In this document: piece after piece, positions 13,275 through 13,392 of the stretch
Numbering within the stretch: position 1 is the stretch's first letter
How the letters are laid out: every line of letters starts with the position of its first letter
Origin: Verrucomicrobiota bacterium
GTDB lineage: Bacteria; Verrucomicrobiota; Verrucomicrobiia; Opitutales; Intestinicryptomonadaceae
DNA length: 13,392 bases
Assembly (NCBI GenBank): GCA_023450935.1
Contig: JAEXGH010000007.1
Location: 1 to 13,392, forward strand
Reading direction: 5' to 3'
Translations under genes and position numbers: made by a program
The notes under the pieces: generated by a model
Seen by the model: the letters and a program-made list of their open reading frames with translations, nothing else
The model's database searches: none
What the model was told of the DNA's origin: nothing

Positions 13275-13280
13275 TTTTTT

Positions 13281-13392
13281 ATGGCAGAAGAAGATTTTTA
13301 CAAGGTTCTGGGAGTCGAAAAGACGGCGACCGCGCAGGAAATCAAGAAGGCGTATAGAAAGCTCGCGCTGAAATACCACCCCGACCGCAACC
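13281..13392 (+). CDS. dnaJ: chaperone DnaJ, N-terminal J domain (3' partial, cut by window end)
   Basis: The first 37 codons encode a J-domain: MAEEDFYKVLGVEKTA, then EIKKAYRKLALKYHPDRN, with the DnaK-stimulating HPD at 33-35. The frame is cut by the right edge of the window. Placement directly after grpE makes full-length DnaJ the likely identity, but the G/F-rich and zinc-finger regions lie outside, so a shorter J-domain protein cannot be excluded. No Shine-Dalgarno sequence is visible in the six-base gap, which is a T run, so translation may be coupled to grpE. Confidence 0.9.
   Translation, partial: MAEEDFYKVLGVEKTATAQEIKKAYRKLALKYHPDRN

Noticed and set aside
1..13392. Defence system, prophage, transposon or CRISPR content
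   Set aside because: No integrase, transposase, phage-structural or nuclease-effector motif and no spaced direct repeats were found; all recognisable genes are housekeeping or transport.

Overview
The window is a compact, almost entirely housekeeping stretch of a bacterial chromosome. It is moderately GC-rich, with many short A/T tracts between genes. Every gene but one lies on the + strand. Ribosome binding sites are nearly absent, many genes are separated by one or two bases, and AroA is fused to cytidylate kinase. These traits, and the impression given by the protein sequences, suggest a Verrucomicrobiota (Opitutae-like) bacterium. That placement is inference; no 16S rRNA or other decisive marker is present.

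Layout, left to right. (1) 1-3019: the 3' part of a TPR-like/degenerate FGE-domain protein, then hisA (histidine biosynthesis) and an RlmI-like SAM methyltransferase, with one-base spacing or overlap. (2) 3140-7515: a tight operon of tyrA, the aroA-cmk fusion, plsC, an SMR/Gdx-type exporter and queE, ending in a probable intrinsic terminator near 7627-7654. It links tyrosine and chorismate synthesis, CMP phosphorylation, phospholipid acylation and 7-deazaguanine synthesis. (3) 7693-8424, - strand: an unrecognised six-helix membrane protein. (4) 8425-8758: a gene-free 334-base interval that holds a strong 6S RNA (ssrS) candidate with its own A-tract-backed promoter, followed by a second hairpin and T-tract terminator. 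(5) 8759-10030: an AmpG-like MFS transporter directly behind the 6S RNA. (6) 10132-13392: a RodZ-like HTH/membrane protein, a small Dabb-domain protein, a CCA-adding enzyme, grpE and the first 37 codons of dnaJ.

How the parts relate. tyrA, aroA-cmk, plsC, the exporter and queE are almost certainly co-transcribed and translationally coupled, because the same stop-N-ATG junction recurs. grpE and dnaJ encode partners of the DnaK chaperone cycle. The AmpG-like transporter and the RodZ-like protein both plausibly act at the cell envelope. No mobile element, CRISPR array, tRNA, rRNA or phage gene was seen. I did not find a clearly novel multi-gene system. The most valuable signals are the unannotated 6S RNA, the aroA-cmk fusion with an AroA insertion, the cysteine-poor FGE-like protein, and the Shine-Dalgarno-poor, stop-N-ATG coupling style.
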